A stretch of 64,000 nt of DNA from Yoonia vestfoldensis SKA53 (GCF_000152785.1 NZ_CH672414.1:1419154-1483153), one strand, 5' to 3'; shown: positions 29,001 through 36,644, counted from the first letter of the stretch. Numbers and translations are program-made. The notes: a model not told the origin generated them from the letters alone.

Positions 29001-29498
29001 CCCAAAGTGTTCATGGATTACACCGCGCGCCACGAAATCTATGGCCCCGTGCGCACCCTTCCGACGCGGACCTTCTTTTACGGGATGGAACCGGGCGAGG
29101 AAATCGCCGCCGAAATCGACCCCGGCAAGACCCTCGAAATCCGCATGCAGGCCGTGGCCGACATGAACGAGGATGGCGAGGTCAAGGTGTTCTTCGAACT
29201 CAACGGCCAGCCCCGCACGATCAGGGTGATGAACCGTCTTGCCGCCGCCGACAAGGTCCAGCGCCCCAAGGCAGAACTGGGCAACACGGGCCATATCGGC
29301 GCCCCGATGCCCGGTGTCGTGGCCAGCGTGGCGGCAGTGGCGGGCAAACAGGTCAAGGCAGGCGATCTGTTGCTGACGATCGAGGCGATGAAGATGGAAA
29401 CCGGCATCCATGCGGAACGTGACGCCGTGGTCAAGGCCGTGCATGTCCAGCCCGGCAGCCAGATCGACGCCAAGGATCTGCTGGTCGAGCTGGAATAA
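26055..29498 (+). CDS. pyc: Pyruvate carboxylase
   Basis: Biotin-dependent anaplerotic enzyme converting pyruvate, bicarbonate and ATP to oxaloacetate, normally a homotetramer. The single 1147-residue chain has the biotin carboxylase domain first (ANRGEIAIRIMRAANEMG; GGGGRGMRPI; EVNPRVQVEHTVTEEVTG), then the carboxyltransferase domain from about residue 530 (DTTMRDGHQSLLATRMR; LKDMAGLLKP; HFHTHDTSG), and the C-terminal biotinyl domain with the biotinylated lysine in EAMKMETG. The start at 26055 has AAGGGG upstream. Fusion in one chain separates it from the two-subunit form. Confidence 0.97.
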   Translation: MTEFKKILIANRGEIAIRIMRAANEMGKKTVAVFAEEDKLGLHRFKADEAYRIGEGMGPVAAYLSIDEIIRVAKMSGADAIHPGYGLLSENPDFVDACTSHGITFIGPKAQTMRQLGDKASARRVAIEAGVPVIPATEVLGDDMDLIRKQAAEVGYPLMLKASWGGGGRGMRPIMNEKELEEKVREGRREAEAAFGNGEGYLEKMIMRARHVEVQILGDSHGQIYHLWERDCSVQRRNQKVVERAPAPYLSEVQREHICNLGKKICAHVNYECAGTVEFLMDMDSGDFFFIEVNPRVQVEHTVTEEVTGIDIVRAQILIAEGKSLVEATGCASQYDVKLDGHALQCRVTTEDPQNNFIPDYGRIQMYRSATGPGIRLDGGTAYSGAVITRYYDSLLTKVTARAPTPEMAIARMDRALREFRIRGVSTNIAFVENLLKHPTFLNNEYHTKFIDETPDLFNFTKRRDRATKILTYIADITVNGHPETAGRARPAADIRLPRPPVKPTSNLTPGTRNILDTQGPIAVAQWMRDQKQVLITDTTMRDGHQSLLATRMRSIDMINAAPAYAAKMHGLFSVECWGGATFDVAYRFLQECPWQRLRDIRAAMPNIMTQMLLRASNGVGYTNYPDNVVQSFVAQAAISGVDVFRVFDSLNWVENMRVAMDAVIDANKVCEGTICYTGDLLDPARSKYDLKYYVAMAKDLESAGAHVLGLKDMAGLLKPAAASILIKALKDEIGLPVHFHTHDTSGAAIATVLAAAAAGVDCIDAAMDSFSGNTSQPTLGSIVEALRGTDRDTGLDIAAIREISNYFEQVRAHYTAFESGLQAPASEVYLHEMPGGQFTNLKAQARSLGLEDRWHEVAQTYADVNQMFGDIVKVTPSSKVVGDMALMMVSQNLTRAQVEDPKVDVSFPDSVIDMMRGNLGQPPGGWPMALQKKILKGEAAQTDRPGKALAPVDLAKTKADLQVKFEDVIIDDEDLNGYLMYPKVFMDYTARHEIYGPVRTLPTRTFFYGMEPGEEIAAEIDPGKTLEIRMQAVADMNEDGEVKVFFELNGQPRTIRVMNRLAAADKVQRPKAELGNTGHIGAPMPGVVASVAAVAGKQVKAGDLLLTIEAMKMETGIHAERDAVVKAVHVQPGSQIDAKDLLVELE

Positions 29499-29508
29499 TC
29501 TGCCCAAA

Positions 29509-29533
29509 GGGGCGCAACACCCACTTGCGCCCC
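29509..29533 (+). terminator. Hairpin after pyc
   Basis: A 9-bp stem GGGGCGCAA/TTGCGCCCC with a 7-base loop starts 11 bases after the stop codon. No T run follows directly, so it may protect the 3' end rather than terminate by itself. Confidence 0.55.
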
Positions 29534-29542
29534 GCCCTTGCA

Positions 29543-29575
29543 CTTCTCTTTTCCAAAAATACTCCCGCCGGAGGC
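29543..29575 (+). repeat. Dispersed intergenic element, copy 3
   Basis: CTTCTCTTTTCCAAAAATAC then TCCCGCCGGAGGC, found 45 bases after the pyc stop and in the same orientation. It shares the TTCCAAAAATACT core with the copies after lrp and hisE. Confidence 0.6.
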
Positions 29576-29617
29576 CCCCCTGACCAGCTGGCACCCCGCC
29601 AAGGCTGTCTGCCGTAG

Positions 29618-29635
29618 GGCGGGGTTCACCCCGCC
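29618..29635. repeat. REP-like palindrome
   Basis: GGCGGGGT-TC-ACCCCGCC, an 8-bp stem with a 2-base loop, preceded by GTAG. It lies in the 238-base gap between pyc and tRNA-Gly. Its form resembles short extragenic palindromes; no other copy is obvious in this window. Confidence 0.4.
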
Positions 29636-29690
29636 ACCCCTGTCGCTACCCCAAACACCACAAAAAACACGAGGCTCTGCAATTTTGGCC

Positions 29691-29719
29691 TTGCGGACCA
29701 CGCCAAGTATTTGTAATCC
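29691..29719 (+). promoter_or_regulatory. Promoter of tRNA-Gly
   Basis: TTGCGG (29691-29696), a 17-base spacer and TAATCC (29714-29719) lie 17 bases before the mature tRNA 5' end. This is almost the same design as the tRNA-Tyr promoter in this window (TTGACG-N17-TAATCA), which supports both. Confidence 0.65.
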
Positions 29720-29736
29720 ACGCCTCACCAACGGAT

Positions 29737-29811
29737 GCGGGCGTAGCTCAGGGGTAGAGCATAACCTTGCCAAGGTTAGGGTCGAGAGTTCGAATCTCTT
29801 CGCCCGCTCCA
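29737..29811 (+). tRNA. tRNA-Gly (anticodon GCC)
   Basis: The acceptor stem GCGGGCG (29737-29743) pairs with CGCCCGC (29801-29807), followed by discriminator T and an encoded CCA. The D stem is GCTC/GAGC. The anticodon stem TAACC/GGTTA encloses the 7-base loop TTGCCAA with anticodon GCC, decoding GGC and GGU. The T arm contains GTTCGAATC. It is independent of the neighbouring genes, with its own promoter and terminator. Confidence 0.97.
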
Positions 29812-29839
29812 ATTGGTTCACTGGCCCAGAGGGCCACTT

Positions 29840-29870
29840 GCAAAGGCCGCCTTTCAGGGCGGCCTTTTGC
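29840..29870 (+). terminator. Terminator after tRNA-Gly
   Basis: The stem GCAAAGGCCGCC pairs with GGCGGCCTTTTGC with a 6-base loop and TTTT in the descending arm. It also lies at the 3' end of the convergent gene at 29879, and its symmetry would let it act on both strands. Confidence 0.8.
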
Positions 29871-29878
29871 GTTACAGA

Positions 29879-30505
29879 TCAGGCAAATGCCTTGATGGCG
29901 CCGTCGCGCGGCGGCATCGCTGGGGCATTGAGCACCGGATGCGGGCGCACATCGGCGTAATCGCCCCAGCTGCGCCGCCCATCTGCCACGCTGTCATGTG
30001 CAGCGGGCGCGGCAGAAGCGGCGTCATCTTCTGCGCCCCAACAGGCTGCATCATCCTGCGCGATCAGGTCGAGGTCTTCTTCACCCTCGCCCATATCCGC
30101 AGCATCGGCAGCAAGCTGACGATCAATACGGCGGGCCACCTCTGCCGCGTTGGCGACGGCAGACAAAAAGATCTGGCTAACCAGCGCCGTCTCTGTCTGC
30201 GTGCCGATCAGCGCGTACAGACTGGGGATCAGCCCATAAAGATCATCCATCACCTCACGCCCCTCATCGGTCATGATGATGGTGCTGACATAGGGATTGC
30301 GCCGTTCGGCGGACAGGGCCAACGTATGGGTCAGCTGCGTGCCGACCCGCTGATCCATGACCATAAGGTCGATCATTTCGGCATGGATCATTGCCTGGGC
30401 AAGGTCGCGGCTGGTCACGCACAGGGTCTGGAACCCATTGCTGGCCAGAATATGGGCTGTTTGCACCGCATCGGCGGCGTCGGCGCGCAAGATCATTGCT
30501 TTCAT
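29879..30505 (-). CDS. Receiver-like protein with acidic, alanine-rich tail; function unknown
   Basis: A 208-residue protein whose first ~120 residues resemble a response-regulator receiver: alternating beta strands and helices, with a possible acceptor aspartate in IDLMVMDQR (D51) and STIIMTDEG at the fourth strand. The conserved lysine expected in the fifth strand is not evident (PSLYALIGTQTE), so phosphorylation may not work normally. The remaining ~85 residues are acidic and alanine-rich, without an effector domain. It is divergent from hisB with 148 bases between the starts. Chemotaxis or signalling roles are unproven; the receiver fold is inferred by eye. Confidence 0.7.
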   Translation of the reverse strand: MKAMILRADAADAVQTAHILASNGFQTLCVTSRDLAQAMIHAEMIDLMVMDQRVGTQLTHTLALSAERRNPYVSTIIMTDEGREVMDDLYGLIPSLYALIGTQTETALVSQIFLSAVANAAEVARRIDRQLAADAADMGEGEEDLDLIAQDDAACWGAEDDAASAAPAAHDSVADGRRSWGDYADVRPHPVLNAPAMPPRDGAIKAFA

Positions 30506-30653
30506 CGGATTCTCCTAACAAGGCTTCATCCCCTCCTGAATGACAGCAAATGCTTAAAACTTGCTGAAAAGCGCTGGCAGGCGCCCTGCGGACTTGGCGG
30601 TCGGAGCGGATGCCCTTATAGACAGGGCCAGCACGGCCAAGGGACAGCAGCAC

Positions 30654-31241
30654 ATGCGCACAGCCACCATCACCCGCAAGACCGCGGAAACCGACATCAC
30701 GGTGACCATTAATCTGGATGGTAGCGGCATCTATGACAATGCCACTGGCGTCGGTTTCTTCGACCATATGCTGGATCAATTGGCGCGCCATGCGCTGATC
30801 GACATGACAATCCGCGCCAGCGGCGATCTGCATATCGACGATCACCACACGGTCGAGGATGTGGGCATCGCACTTGGCCAGGCGCTGACGCAGGCTCTGG
30901 GCGACAAGCGTGGCATCCGGCGTTACGGGTCCTGCCATCTGGCGATGGATGATGCACAGGTGCGCGCAGCGCTCGATCTGTCGGGGCGGCCCTATCTGAT
31001 CTGCAACCTTGATCTGCCGTTTGGCAAGATCGGCACGTTTGACACAGAACTGGTGCGCGAATTCTTTCAGGCTTTGTCGACGCATGGCGGCATCACGCTG
31101 CATATCGACCGGCTGCACGGGTTCAACGCGCATCACATCACCGAAGCCGCATTCAAGGCGGTCGCGCGCGCTTTGCGTGACGCGGTGGAAACCGACCCGC
31201 GCAAGGGTGATGCGATCCCTTCTACCAAGGGCAGCTTATGA
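30654..31241 (+). CDS. hisB: Imidazoleglycerol-phosphate dehydratase
   Basis: Manganese enzyme of histidine biosynthesis converting IGP to imidazole-acetol phosphate. The start is placed at [13 protein letters not shown], the normal family beginning, rather than an upstream frame extension. Metal-binding motifs are visible: [33 protein letters not shown] and the second repeat [16 protein letters not shown]. At 195 residues it is the monofunctional form, without the phosphatase domain found in enteric HisB. It heads hisB-hisH and overlaps hisH by four bases. Confidence 0.96.
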   Translation: MRTATITRKTAETDITVTINLDGSGIYDNATGVGFFDHMLDQLARHALIDMTIRASGDLHIDDHHTVEDVGIALGQALTQALGDKRGIRRYGSCHLAMDDAQVRAALDLSGRPYLICNLDLPFGKIGTFDTELVREFFQALSTHGGITLHIDRLHGFNAHHITEAAFKAVARALRDAVETDPRKGDAIPSTKGSL

Positions 31242-31876
31242 CGACGGCACTCGTCGATTACGACAGCGGCAATCTGCATTCGGCGCAAAAGGCGTTCGAA
31301 CGGATGGCGGCAGAGGTCGGTGCAGGCCCGATCATCGTCACCGGCGACCCTGATGTCGTGGCCCGCGCCGACCGGATCGTGCTGCCCGGTGACGGGGCCT
31401 TTCCGCATTGCCGCAGCCAGCTTTATGCACAATCCGGTCTGGCCGAGGCAATTACCGAGGCGGTGACCCGCCGCGCGGTGCCATTCTTTGGCATCTGCGT
31501 GGGAATGCAGATGCTTGCAACCACGGGCCATGAACATGCCGACACCCCAGGTTTTGGCTGGATCGCGGGCGATATCCGCCAGATCACTCCCGCCGATCCC
31601 GCGCTAAAAGTACCGCATATGGGCTGGAACGATCTGGTGATCGATACTCCCCATCCGGTGCTGGACGGGATTGCCACTGGCGAACATGCCTATTTCGTCC
31701 ATTCCTATGCGATGCAGGTCAGCAACCCGGCAGAACGGCTGGCCCATGTCGAATACGGCGGCGATGTCACCGCCATCATCGGGCGCGACAATATCATCGG
31801 CACCCAGTTCCACCCCGAGAAAAGCCAGCATGCAGGCCTGCGCATGATCGCCAATTTCCTGAGCTGGAGACCGTAA
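31238..31876 (+). CDS. hisH: Imidazole glycerol phosphate synthase, glutaminase subunit
   Basis: Class I glutamine amidotransferase supplying ammonia to HisF. The catalytic cysteine is C87 in GICVGMQML, the oxyanion region is [10 protein letters not shown], and the histidine/glutamate pair is in [10 protein letters not shown] near the end. The length is 212 residues. Its partner gene hisF lies 1.8 kb downstream on the same strand, separated by a transglycosylase gene, a reverse-strand gene and hisA. Confidence 0.96.
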   Translation: MTTALVDYDSGNLHSAQKAFERMAAEVGAGPIIVTGDPDVVARADRIVLPGDGAFPHCRSQLYAQSGLAEAITEAVTRRAVPFFGICVGMQMLATTGHEHADTPGFGWIAGDIRQITPADPALKVPHMGWNDLVIDTPHPVLDGIATGEHAYFVHSYAMQVSNPAERLAHVEYGGDVTAIIGRDNIIGTQFHPEKSQHAGLRMIANFLSWRP

Positions 31877-31884
31877 GCTTGACC

Positions 31885-32379
31885 ATGTGTCACTGGTCCA
31901 GACGCGCGATGCTGTTTGGCACAGGTGCTGCACTTGCCGCTTGCGCGCGCGGCGGCACGGAAACGGCAAGCATGGCCGATACCAGCAACATCCCGCTGCA
32001 TCCCAATGAAACACCTGCATTGCGCGCCCTGATCAACCGATATGCCGATATTCACGAGATCCCCGTGACCTTGCTGCACCGCGTGATCATCCGTGAAAGC
32101 ACGCATAACCCCGCCGCGCGCAACGGGCCTTATTACGGGTTGATGCAAATCCTGCCCGCCACAGCGCGCAGCATGGGGTTTCGCGGGCAGCCTAACGATT
32201 TGCTAGATGCGGAAACAAATCTGAAATTCGCAGGCCGCTATTTGCGCGGCGCATGGCTGTTATCAGACGGAGACGAGCAGACCGCCATACGCTGGTATGC
32301 CCGCGGCTATTATTACGAGGCCAAGCGTCGTGGAATGCTGGTGGAAACAGGGCTGCGCCCCGGCCCCACCAGCAGCTAG
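31885..32379 (+). CDS. Lytic transglycosylase-like lipoprotein (SLT domain)
   Basis: Probable small peptidoglycan lyase or muramidase-fold protein. The N-terminus has a lipoprotein signal: a basic start then MLFGTGAALAACARGG, with lipobox LAAC near residue 20. The catalytic glutamate is in RVIIRESTHNPAAR, followed by GPYYGLMQILPATARSMGF, the classical SLT family 1 arrangement, and NLKFAGRYLRG. The mature domain is short (about 140 residues). It starts eight bases after hisH, so it is probably transcribed with it, though it has no role in histidine synthesis. A TTG two codons earlier is an alternative start. Confidence 0.88.
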   Translation: MCHWSRRAMLFGTGAALAACARGGTETASMADTSNIPLHPNETPALRALINRYADIHEIPVTLLHRVIIRESTHNPAARNGPYYGLMQILPATARSMGFRGQPNDLLDAETNLKFAGRYLRGAWLLSDGDEQTAIRWYARGYYYEAKRRGMLVETGLRPGPTSS

Positions 32380-32385
32380 GCAGGC

Positions 32386-32775
32386 CTATTCCACCCGCAC
32401 CCAGTTCTGGCTGGAACATAGCAAGCCGCCCGCCACGCAGCCACGCAGGCGCAAAGCATCGCCATCAACATCCATTTTGCCCAGATAAATCCGGTCATTG
32501 GACGGGCGCCAGACCTGCCCTTGATAGCTGGCAGCCCCCGTTGGCACCATGTCGATCACCAATTGCCGGCCCAGGTTTTCAGATTGATATTCACCATCGG
32601 CATTAAACGTGCGCGCAATGATGCCGCAAACAGCCGCGCCACAAGGCGCGATTGTGATATAGGCGAAAGCGCCGTCATCGACCTCGGTTTGCCAAGTGCC
32701 GATCGCGGCATCCTGCGCGCTGACAGCACCGGCCATGGCAAAGGCCGCGGCGGCGGCAAGGATCAGTTGTTTCAT
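32386..32775 (-). CDS. DUF2147-family secreted protein
   Basis: A 129-residue protein with a clear Sec signal peptide: MKQLILAAAAAFAMAGAVSA then Q-D. The mature part is a DUF2147 domain beginning IGTWQTEVDDGAFAYITI, and it ends with CVAGGLLCSSQNWVR. Four cysteines (in PCGAAVCG and CVAGGLLC) could form disulfides in the periplasm. AGGAG at the ideal distance fixes the ATG at 32775. It is on the opposite strand inside the his gene group. No function is known for the domain. Confidence 0.85.
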   Translation of the reverse strand: MKQLILAAAAAFAMAGAVSAQDAAIGTWQTEVDDGAFAYITIAPCGAAVCGIIARTFNADGEYQSENLGRQLVIDMVPTGAASYQGQVWRPSNDRIYLGKMDVDGDALRLRGCVAGGLLCSSQNWVRVE

Positions 32776-32914
32776 ATAGATCTCCTCCCTGAAGATAGGG
32801 CAGTTTGATCCGGACCGATTTGCGCAATCAAGTCTGACGTTGGGTCGGGGCTGCTGCGTTGCATTCCCGCGCACGCCATGCATAACGGGCGCGAACATGC
32901 GAAAGGTTGCGCCG

Positions 32915-33649
32915 ATGATCCTTTACCCCGCCATCGACCTCAAGGACGGACAGGCCGTGCGGCTGGTGCATGGTGACATGAACCAGACCACCGTGTTCAA
33001 CGACGACCCTGCCGCACAGGCTCGCGCCTTTGTGGATGCAGGCTGCACATGGCTGCATCTGGTCGACCTGAACGGCGCTTTTGCCGGCACACCGGTGAAT
33101 GCAGCCCCGGTCGAGGCGATTTTGAAAGCCTGCCCCGTGCCTGCGCAACTGGGCGGCGGCATCCGCGATATGGCAACCATCGAGGCCTGGCTCGACAAGG
33201 GCCTCGCGCGGGTGATTCTTGGCACGGTCGCGGTTGAAAACCCCGATCTGGTGCGGCAGGCTGCGCGCGCCTTTCCCGGTCAGGTCGCAGTGGGCCTTGA
33301 TGCGCGGGGCGGACGCGTCGCCACCCGTGGCTGGGCCGAGGAAACCGATGTCATGGTCACCGATCTGGCCCGCAGCTTTGAAGATGCAGGGATCGCCGCG
33401 ATCATCTATACCGACATCCTGCGCGACGGCGCGATGAAAGGGCCGAATATCGCGGCCACCGCTGATCTGGCCCGCGCGGTCAGCATCCCGGTCATCGCCT
33501 CTGGCGGGGTGTCGTCGCTGGCGGATCTGACCGCGCTGCGCGACACCGGCGTGATCGCGGGTGCCATTTCGGGCCGCGCACTTTATGACGGGGCACTTGA
33601 TCTGGCACAGGCGCTGCGCATGCTTGCCGAACCCCGCAGCCGGGCCTAA
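32915..33649 (+). CDS. hisA: ProFAR isomerase (1-(5-phosphoribosyl)-5-[(5-phosphoribosylamino)methylideneamino]imidazole-4-carboxamide isomerase)
   Basis: Half-barrel-duplicated TIM-barrel enzyme of histidine biosynthesis. The start [17 protein letters not shown] places the catalytic aspartate at D8, and the second is in [15 protein letters not shown]. The phosphate sites [13 protein letters not shown] and [13 protein letters not shown] are present. The length is 244 residues. AAGG lies upstream of the ATG at 32915; upstream in-frame starts are unlikely. It is followed by hisF after eight bases. Confidence 0.96.
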   Translation: MILYPAIDLKDGQAVRLVHGDMNQTTVFNDDPAAQARAFVDAGCTWLHLVDLNGAFAGTPVNAAPVEAILKACPVPAQLGGGIRDMATIEAWLDKGLARVILGTVAVENPDLVRQAARAFPGQVAVGLDARGGRVATRGWAEETDVMVTDLARSFEDAGIAAIIYTDILRDGAMKGPNIAATADLARAVSIPVIASGGVSSLADLTALRDTGVIAGAISGRALYDGALDLAQALRMLAEPRSRA

Positions 33650-33657
33650 ACAGGGCC

Positions 33658-34416
33658 ATGCTCAAGGTCCGCATCATCCCCTGCCTCGACGTCGCCGAAG
33701 GGCGCACTGTGAAAGGCGTCAACTTCGTCGATCTGGTCGATGCAGGCGATCCCGTCGCACAGGCAATGGCCTATAACGCGGCAGGCGCGGATGAGTTGGT
33801 GTTTCTCGACATCAAGGCAACCCACGAAAACCGTGGCACGATGTTCGATCTGGCCACCCGCACGGCGGAACAATGTTTCATGCCACTGACCATCGGTGGC
33901 GGCGTACGCACGCATCACGATGTACGCGACCTGTTGCTGGCGGGGGCCGATAAGGTCAGTTTCAATTCGGCCGCGGTGGCCAACCCCGATGTGGTGGCCG
34001 AGGCCGCGATGCGCTTTGGCTCGCAATGTATCGTCGTCGCCATCGACGCCAAAACCGTAGCCTCCGGCAAATGGGAAATCTTTACCCATGGCGGCAGGCG
34101 CGCCACCGGCATTGATGCGGTGGAATTTGCCCGCACCGTCGTGGAAAAAGGCGCGGGAGAAATCCTTTTGACCTCGATGGACCGCGATGGGACCAAGGCG
34201 GGATTCAACCTGCCGCTGACCCGCGCCATATCAGATGCCGTCGATGTGCCGGTCATCGCCTCGGGTGGGGTCGGCACGCTGGATCACCTTGTCGAAGGGG
34301 TGACCATTGGCGGTGCATCCGCCGTGCTGGCCGCTTCGATCTTTCATTTCGGCACCTTCACCATCGCGCAGGCCAAGGCGCATATGGCCGCAGCCGGCAT
34401 CGCGGTGCGGCCATGA
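33658..34416 (+). CDS. hisF: Imidazole glycerol phosphate synthase, cyclase subunit
   Basis: Synthase partner of HisH, using ammonia channelled from it to form IGP and AICAR. Catalytic aspartates are in [17 protein letters not shown] (D11 region) and [14 protein letters not shown] (near D130). Phosphate-binding [14 protein letters not shown] and [13 protein letters not shown] complete the TIM-barrel signature. The length is 252 residues. The stop overlaps the hisE start as ATGA. Confidence 0.97.
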   Translation: MLKVRIIPCLDVAEGRTVKGVNFVDLVDAGDPVAQAMAYNAAGADELVFLDIKATHENRGTMFDLATRTAEQCFMPLTIGGGVRTHHDVRDLLLAGADKVSFNSAAVANPDVVAEAAMRFGSQCIVVAIDAKTVASGKWEIFTHGGRRATGIDAVEFARTVVEKGAGEILLTSMDRDGTKAGFNLPLTRAISDAVDVPVIASGGVGTLDHLVEGVTIGGASAVLAASIFHFGTFTIAQAKAHMAAAGIAVRP

Positions 34417-34724
34417 CGCTGGATGATCTCGCCGCCCTGATTGCCGCGCGCAAGAATGCCGATCCCGCCAGCAGCTGGACCGCACAATTGCTGGCCAAAG
34501 GCCCCGAAAAATGCGCCGAGAAATTCGGTGAAGAAGCCATCGAGGCCATCATCGAAGCCGTCAAAGGCGACCGTGAAAAGCTGACGTCAGAGGCAGCGGA
34601 TGTGCTTTACCATCTTCTGGTCATGCTGACCGCGCGCGATGTCACATTGGCCGAAGTTGTAGCCGAGCTCGCCCGCCGCCAAGGCACATCAGGTATCGCC
34701 GAAAAATCCACCCGCCCTTCCTGA
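34413..34724 (+). CDS. hisE: Phosphoribosyl-ATP pyrophosphatase
   Basis: MazG-fold enzyme that hydrolyses phosphoribosyl-ATP in the second step of histidine synthesis. The 103-residue protein carries the acidic metal-binding helices [19 protein letters not shown] and [15 protein letters not shown]. It is separate from HisI, as is usual in alphaproteobacteria. It is the last gene of the his group here. hisG, hisD, hisC and hisI are not in the window. Confidence 0.95.
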   Translation: MTLDDLAALIAARKNADPASSWTAQLLAKGPEKCAEKFGEEAIEAIIEAVKGDREKLTSEAADVLYHLLVMLTARDVTLAEVVAELARRQGTSGIAEKSTRPS

Positions 34725-34731
34725 TCCACAA

Positions 34732-34764
34732 TTTCTTATTTCCAAAAATACTCATACGCAGGGG
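34732..34764 (+). repeat. Dispersed intergenic element, copy 4
   Basis: TTTCTTATTTCCAAAAATAC then TCATACGCAGGGG, starting eight bases after the hisE stop in the same orientation. The upstream part CTTATTTCCAAAAATACT is identical to copy 1 after lrp. A short CAGGGG/CCCCTG hairpin follows directly. Confidence 0.6.
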
Positions 34765-34774
34765 TCGCCCCCTG

Positions 34775-35242
34775 TCAGAGCTTGGAAGAAATAATCCCCG
34801 TCGCAAACCCGCCCATGCGCAATTCACCAAACAGGCGCTGGTATTCGATCTTGGGGCAGCGATCCTGCACCACCGTCACACCGCGGGCTTCAGCCTTGGC
34901 CGCCGCTTCTGGATGGGTCACACCGATCTGCATCCAGATCGTTTGCAAATCAGGCCAGCGCGCCAGTGCTTCATCGACCAGCGCAGGCACAGCATCGGGT
35001 TTGCGAAAAATATCGACCATATCCACATCATGCGGGATATCGACCAAGCTGGCATAAACAGTCTCGCCAAACAGGGTCTGCCCGGCCAGCCCAGGATTGA
35101 CCGGGATCACGCGAAAGCCCTTTAGGCCGAGATAGCGCGCGACAAAATAGCTCGGGCGCACCGGATTGGCCGACACGCCCACCACGGCGATGGTGCGGCT
35201 GCGTTTGAGAATCCTGCGCAGGCTGTCGTCATTGATGATCAT
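34775..35242 (-). CDS. CoA-binding domain protein (YccU-like)
   Basis: A 155-residue Rossmann-fold protein of the CoA-binding family. The nucleotide-binding start IAVVGVSANPVRPSYFVARYL is at about residues 18-38, followed by GFRVIPVNPGLAGQTLFGE and the VDIFRKPDAVPALVDEAL segment, as in succinyl-CoA ligase-like CoA-binding domains. No catalytic domain is attached and the physiological role is unknown. It converges with hisE. Confidence 0.88.
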   Translation of the reverse strand: MIINDDSLRRILKRSRTIAVVGVSANPVRPSYFVARYLGLKGFRVIPVNPGLAGQTLFGETVYASLVDIPHDVDMVDIFRKPDAVPALVDEALARWPDLQTIWMQIGVTHPEAAAKAEARGVTVVQDRCPKIEYQRLFGELRMGGFATGIISSKL

Positions 35243-35271
35243 GCGGTCACCCTAACCCAAGGTCTGAGAAG

Positions 35272-35300
35272 AAAAAAGCGCCCAAGGAAACCTTGGGCGC
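35272..35300 (-). terminator. Terminator downstream of the zinc-ribbon gene
   Basis: The perfect 10-bp stem GCGCCCAAGG/CCTTGGGCGC (35278-35287 with 35291-35300), with a 3-base loop, is followed on the minus strand by TTTTTTCT. This is among the strongest terminators in the window. It lies about 135 bases beyond the stop of the gene at 35435. Confidence 0.9.
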
Positions 35301-35434
35301 CAGTTATGGAACGAGGGACAGTGCGTTTGGCGCAACCGGTTCCAAAGGCCGCGCCATACTCCACAGATGGTAAGCCATCCCGACAACAAAAGGTTCCCTC
35401 AGCAAGACGTGATGAATGCGTGATGGTGTCACTT

Positions 35435-35728
35435 TCAGTCGAAGACGTCTTCGATGATGTCCCAGATTTCCGAAAACACCTTGCGACCAAAGCTTTTGCC
35501 CTTACGCCGCTTTTGCGGTCGGGCGACCTGCTGACGTTCAGGATGGGGCGGGGTATAGGGGCGCTTTTGTGGTTGGGGCGCGGGTGCCTTGGTGGCAGGG
35601 AGCATCTTCATCACATGCAGCGGCGCACCACAATTGCTGCAACTCAACTCATGCCGGTTTTGGCCGCGCAACACCAGCGCCGCCCGTGTGCCACAATAGC
35701 AGCAGGTCGCGATCTTTGTCCCAGCCAT
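35435..35728 (-). CDS. Small zinc-ribbon protein, function unknown
   Basis: A 97-residue protein with two CxxC pairs (CYC region at residues 9-12 and CSNC at 30-33) that should bind one zinc. A basic, proline-rich linker follows (about residues 50-78, PQKRPYTPPHPERQ and RRKGKS), then an acidic amphipathic C-terminal segment (FSEIWDIIEDVFD). The layout of metal knuckle, disordered basic linker and short helix suggests binding of nucleic acid or a protein partner, but this is inference. It starts 14 bases after the rlmB stop and is probably co-transcribed with it. Confidence 0.8.
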   Translation of the reverse strand: MAGTKIATCCYCGTRAALVLRGQNRHELSCSNCGAPLHVMKMLPATKAPAPQPQKRPYTPPHPERQQVARPQKRRKGKSFGRKVFSEIWDIIEDVFD

Positions 35729-35742
35729 CTGTCACCCCGTCG

Positions 35743-36519
35743 TCAGCCTCTGGCTGCATATAAGGCGACGGCGGCCGCATTTGAAACGTTGAGCGAGCCG
35801 AAATCGGCACTTGCGTCGATGCGGACCAGTATGTCGCAGGTCTCGCGGGTTTTGTCGCGCAGGCCCGGCCCTTCAGCCCCCATGACCAACGCCACGGCGC
35901 GGTCGCGCTTGCCTTCGACGGCTTCTTCGATGGTTGTCTCGGCCTCGCCGTCCAGCCCCAGCACCAGATAGCCCATCTGCTGCAATTCCACGATCGAATC
36001 GGCCAGATTGCGCACCCGCAGGTAAGGCTGGCGTTCCAGCGCGCCGCTGGCGGTCTTTGCCAGCGCGCCGGTTTCGGGGGCTGCATGGCGCTGCATCGCC
36101 ACAACGGCGCGCGCGCCGAAGACTTCGGCCGATCGCAGAATCGCACCCACGTTATGGGGGTCGGTCACGCGGTCCAGCAGCACGATGCGCGGCGGCATCG
36201 GGCCTTCGCGCAAGGCGACATCCTGCAAACTGCCCCAATCAAGCGGTTTGACCTCCAGCGCGGCCCCCTGATGCACCGATTGCGGATCAAGCGGTGCCGC
36301 AAATTTGCGCGGATCGCTGATTTCAGGCTCGATCCCGCCGGTTGCCACCGCATCGCCCAAACGTTCCAGCGCATTGCGCGTCACGATCAGGCGCAGTTTT
36401 TCGCGCGCGGGGTTTTCCAGCGCATCACGCACGGCATGCAGGCCGAACAACCAGACGGTTTCCTGCGACGCCACGCGCTTGGCCTGTTCCTTGGCAATCA
36501 CCCATGTCGGCTTTTTCAT
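35743..36519 (-). CDS. rlmB: 23S rRNA (guanosine-2'-O-)-methyltransferase RlmB (TrmH family)
   Basis: SPOUT-class methyltransferase expected to modify G2251 of 23S rRNA. The start MKKPTWVIAKEQAKR has AGGTG upstream. The N-terminal substrate-binding domain includes VWLFGLHAVRDALENP. The SPOUT domain shows motif 1 LLDRVTDPHNVGAILRSAE, motif 2 LVMGAEGPGLRD and motif 3 SLNVSNAAAVALY, which form the SAM-binding trefoil knot. The length is 258 residues, usual for RlmB. It is divergent from tRNA-Tyr. Confidence 0.93.
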   Translation of the reverse strand: MKKPTWVIAKEQAKRVASQETVWLFGLHAVRDALENPAREKLRLIVTRNALERLGDAVATGGIEPEISDPRKFAAPLDPQSVHQGAALEVKPLDWGSLQDVALREGPMPPRIVLLDRVTDPHNVGAILRSAEVFGARAVVAMQRHAAPETGALAKTASGALERQPYLRVRNLADSIVELQQMGYLVLGLDGEAETTIEEAVEGKRDRAVALVMGAEGPGLRDKTRETCDILVRIDASADFGSLNVSNAAAVALYAARG

Positions 36520-36605
36520 TCTGGCACCTGTCCTAGCTTTGACACGCCGATACGCGACATTGCCCGCGCTGTGAAGAGGCCGACGAAAACCCGCGACTTT
36601 TGCGG

Positions 36606-36634
36606 TTGACGGCAATCGGGGCCGCAGGTAATCA
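36606..36634 (+). promoter_or_regulatory. Promoter of tRNA-Tyr
   Basis: TTGACG (36606-36611), a 17-base spacer and TAATCA (36629-36634). The -35 matches consensus at five of six positions. Transcription would start about four bases before the mature tRNA. Confidence 0.75.
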
Positions 36635-36644
36635 CCCCCGCAGT

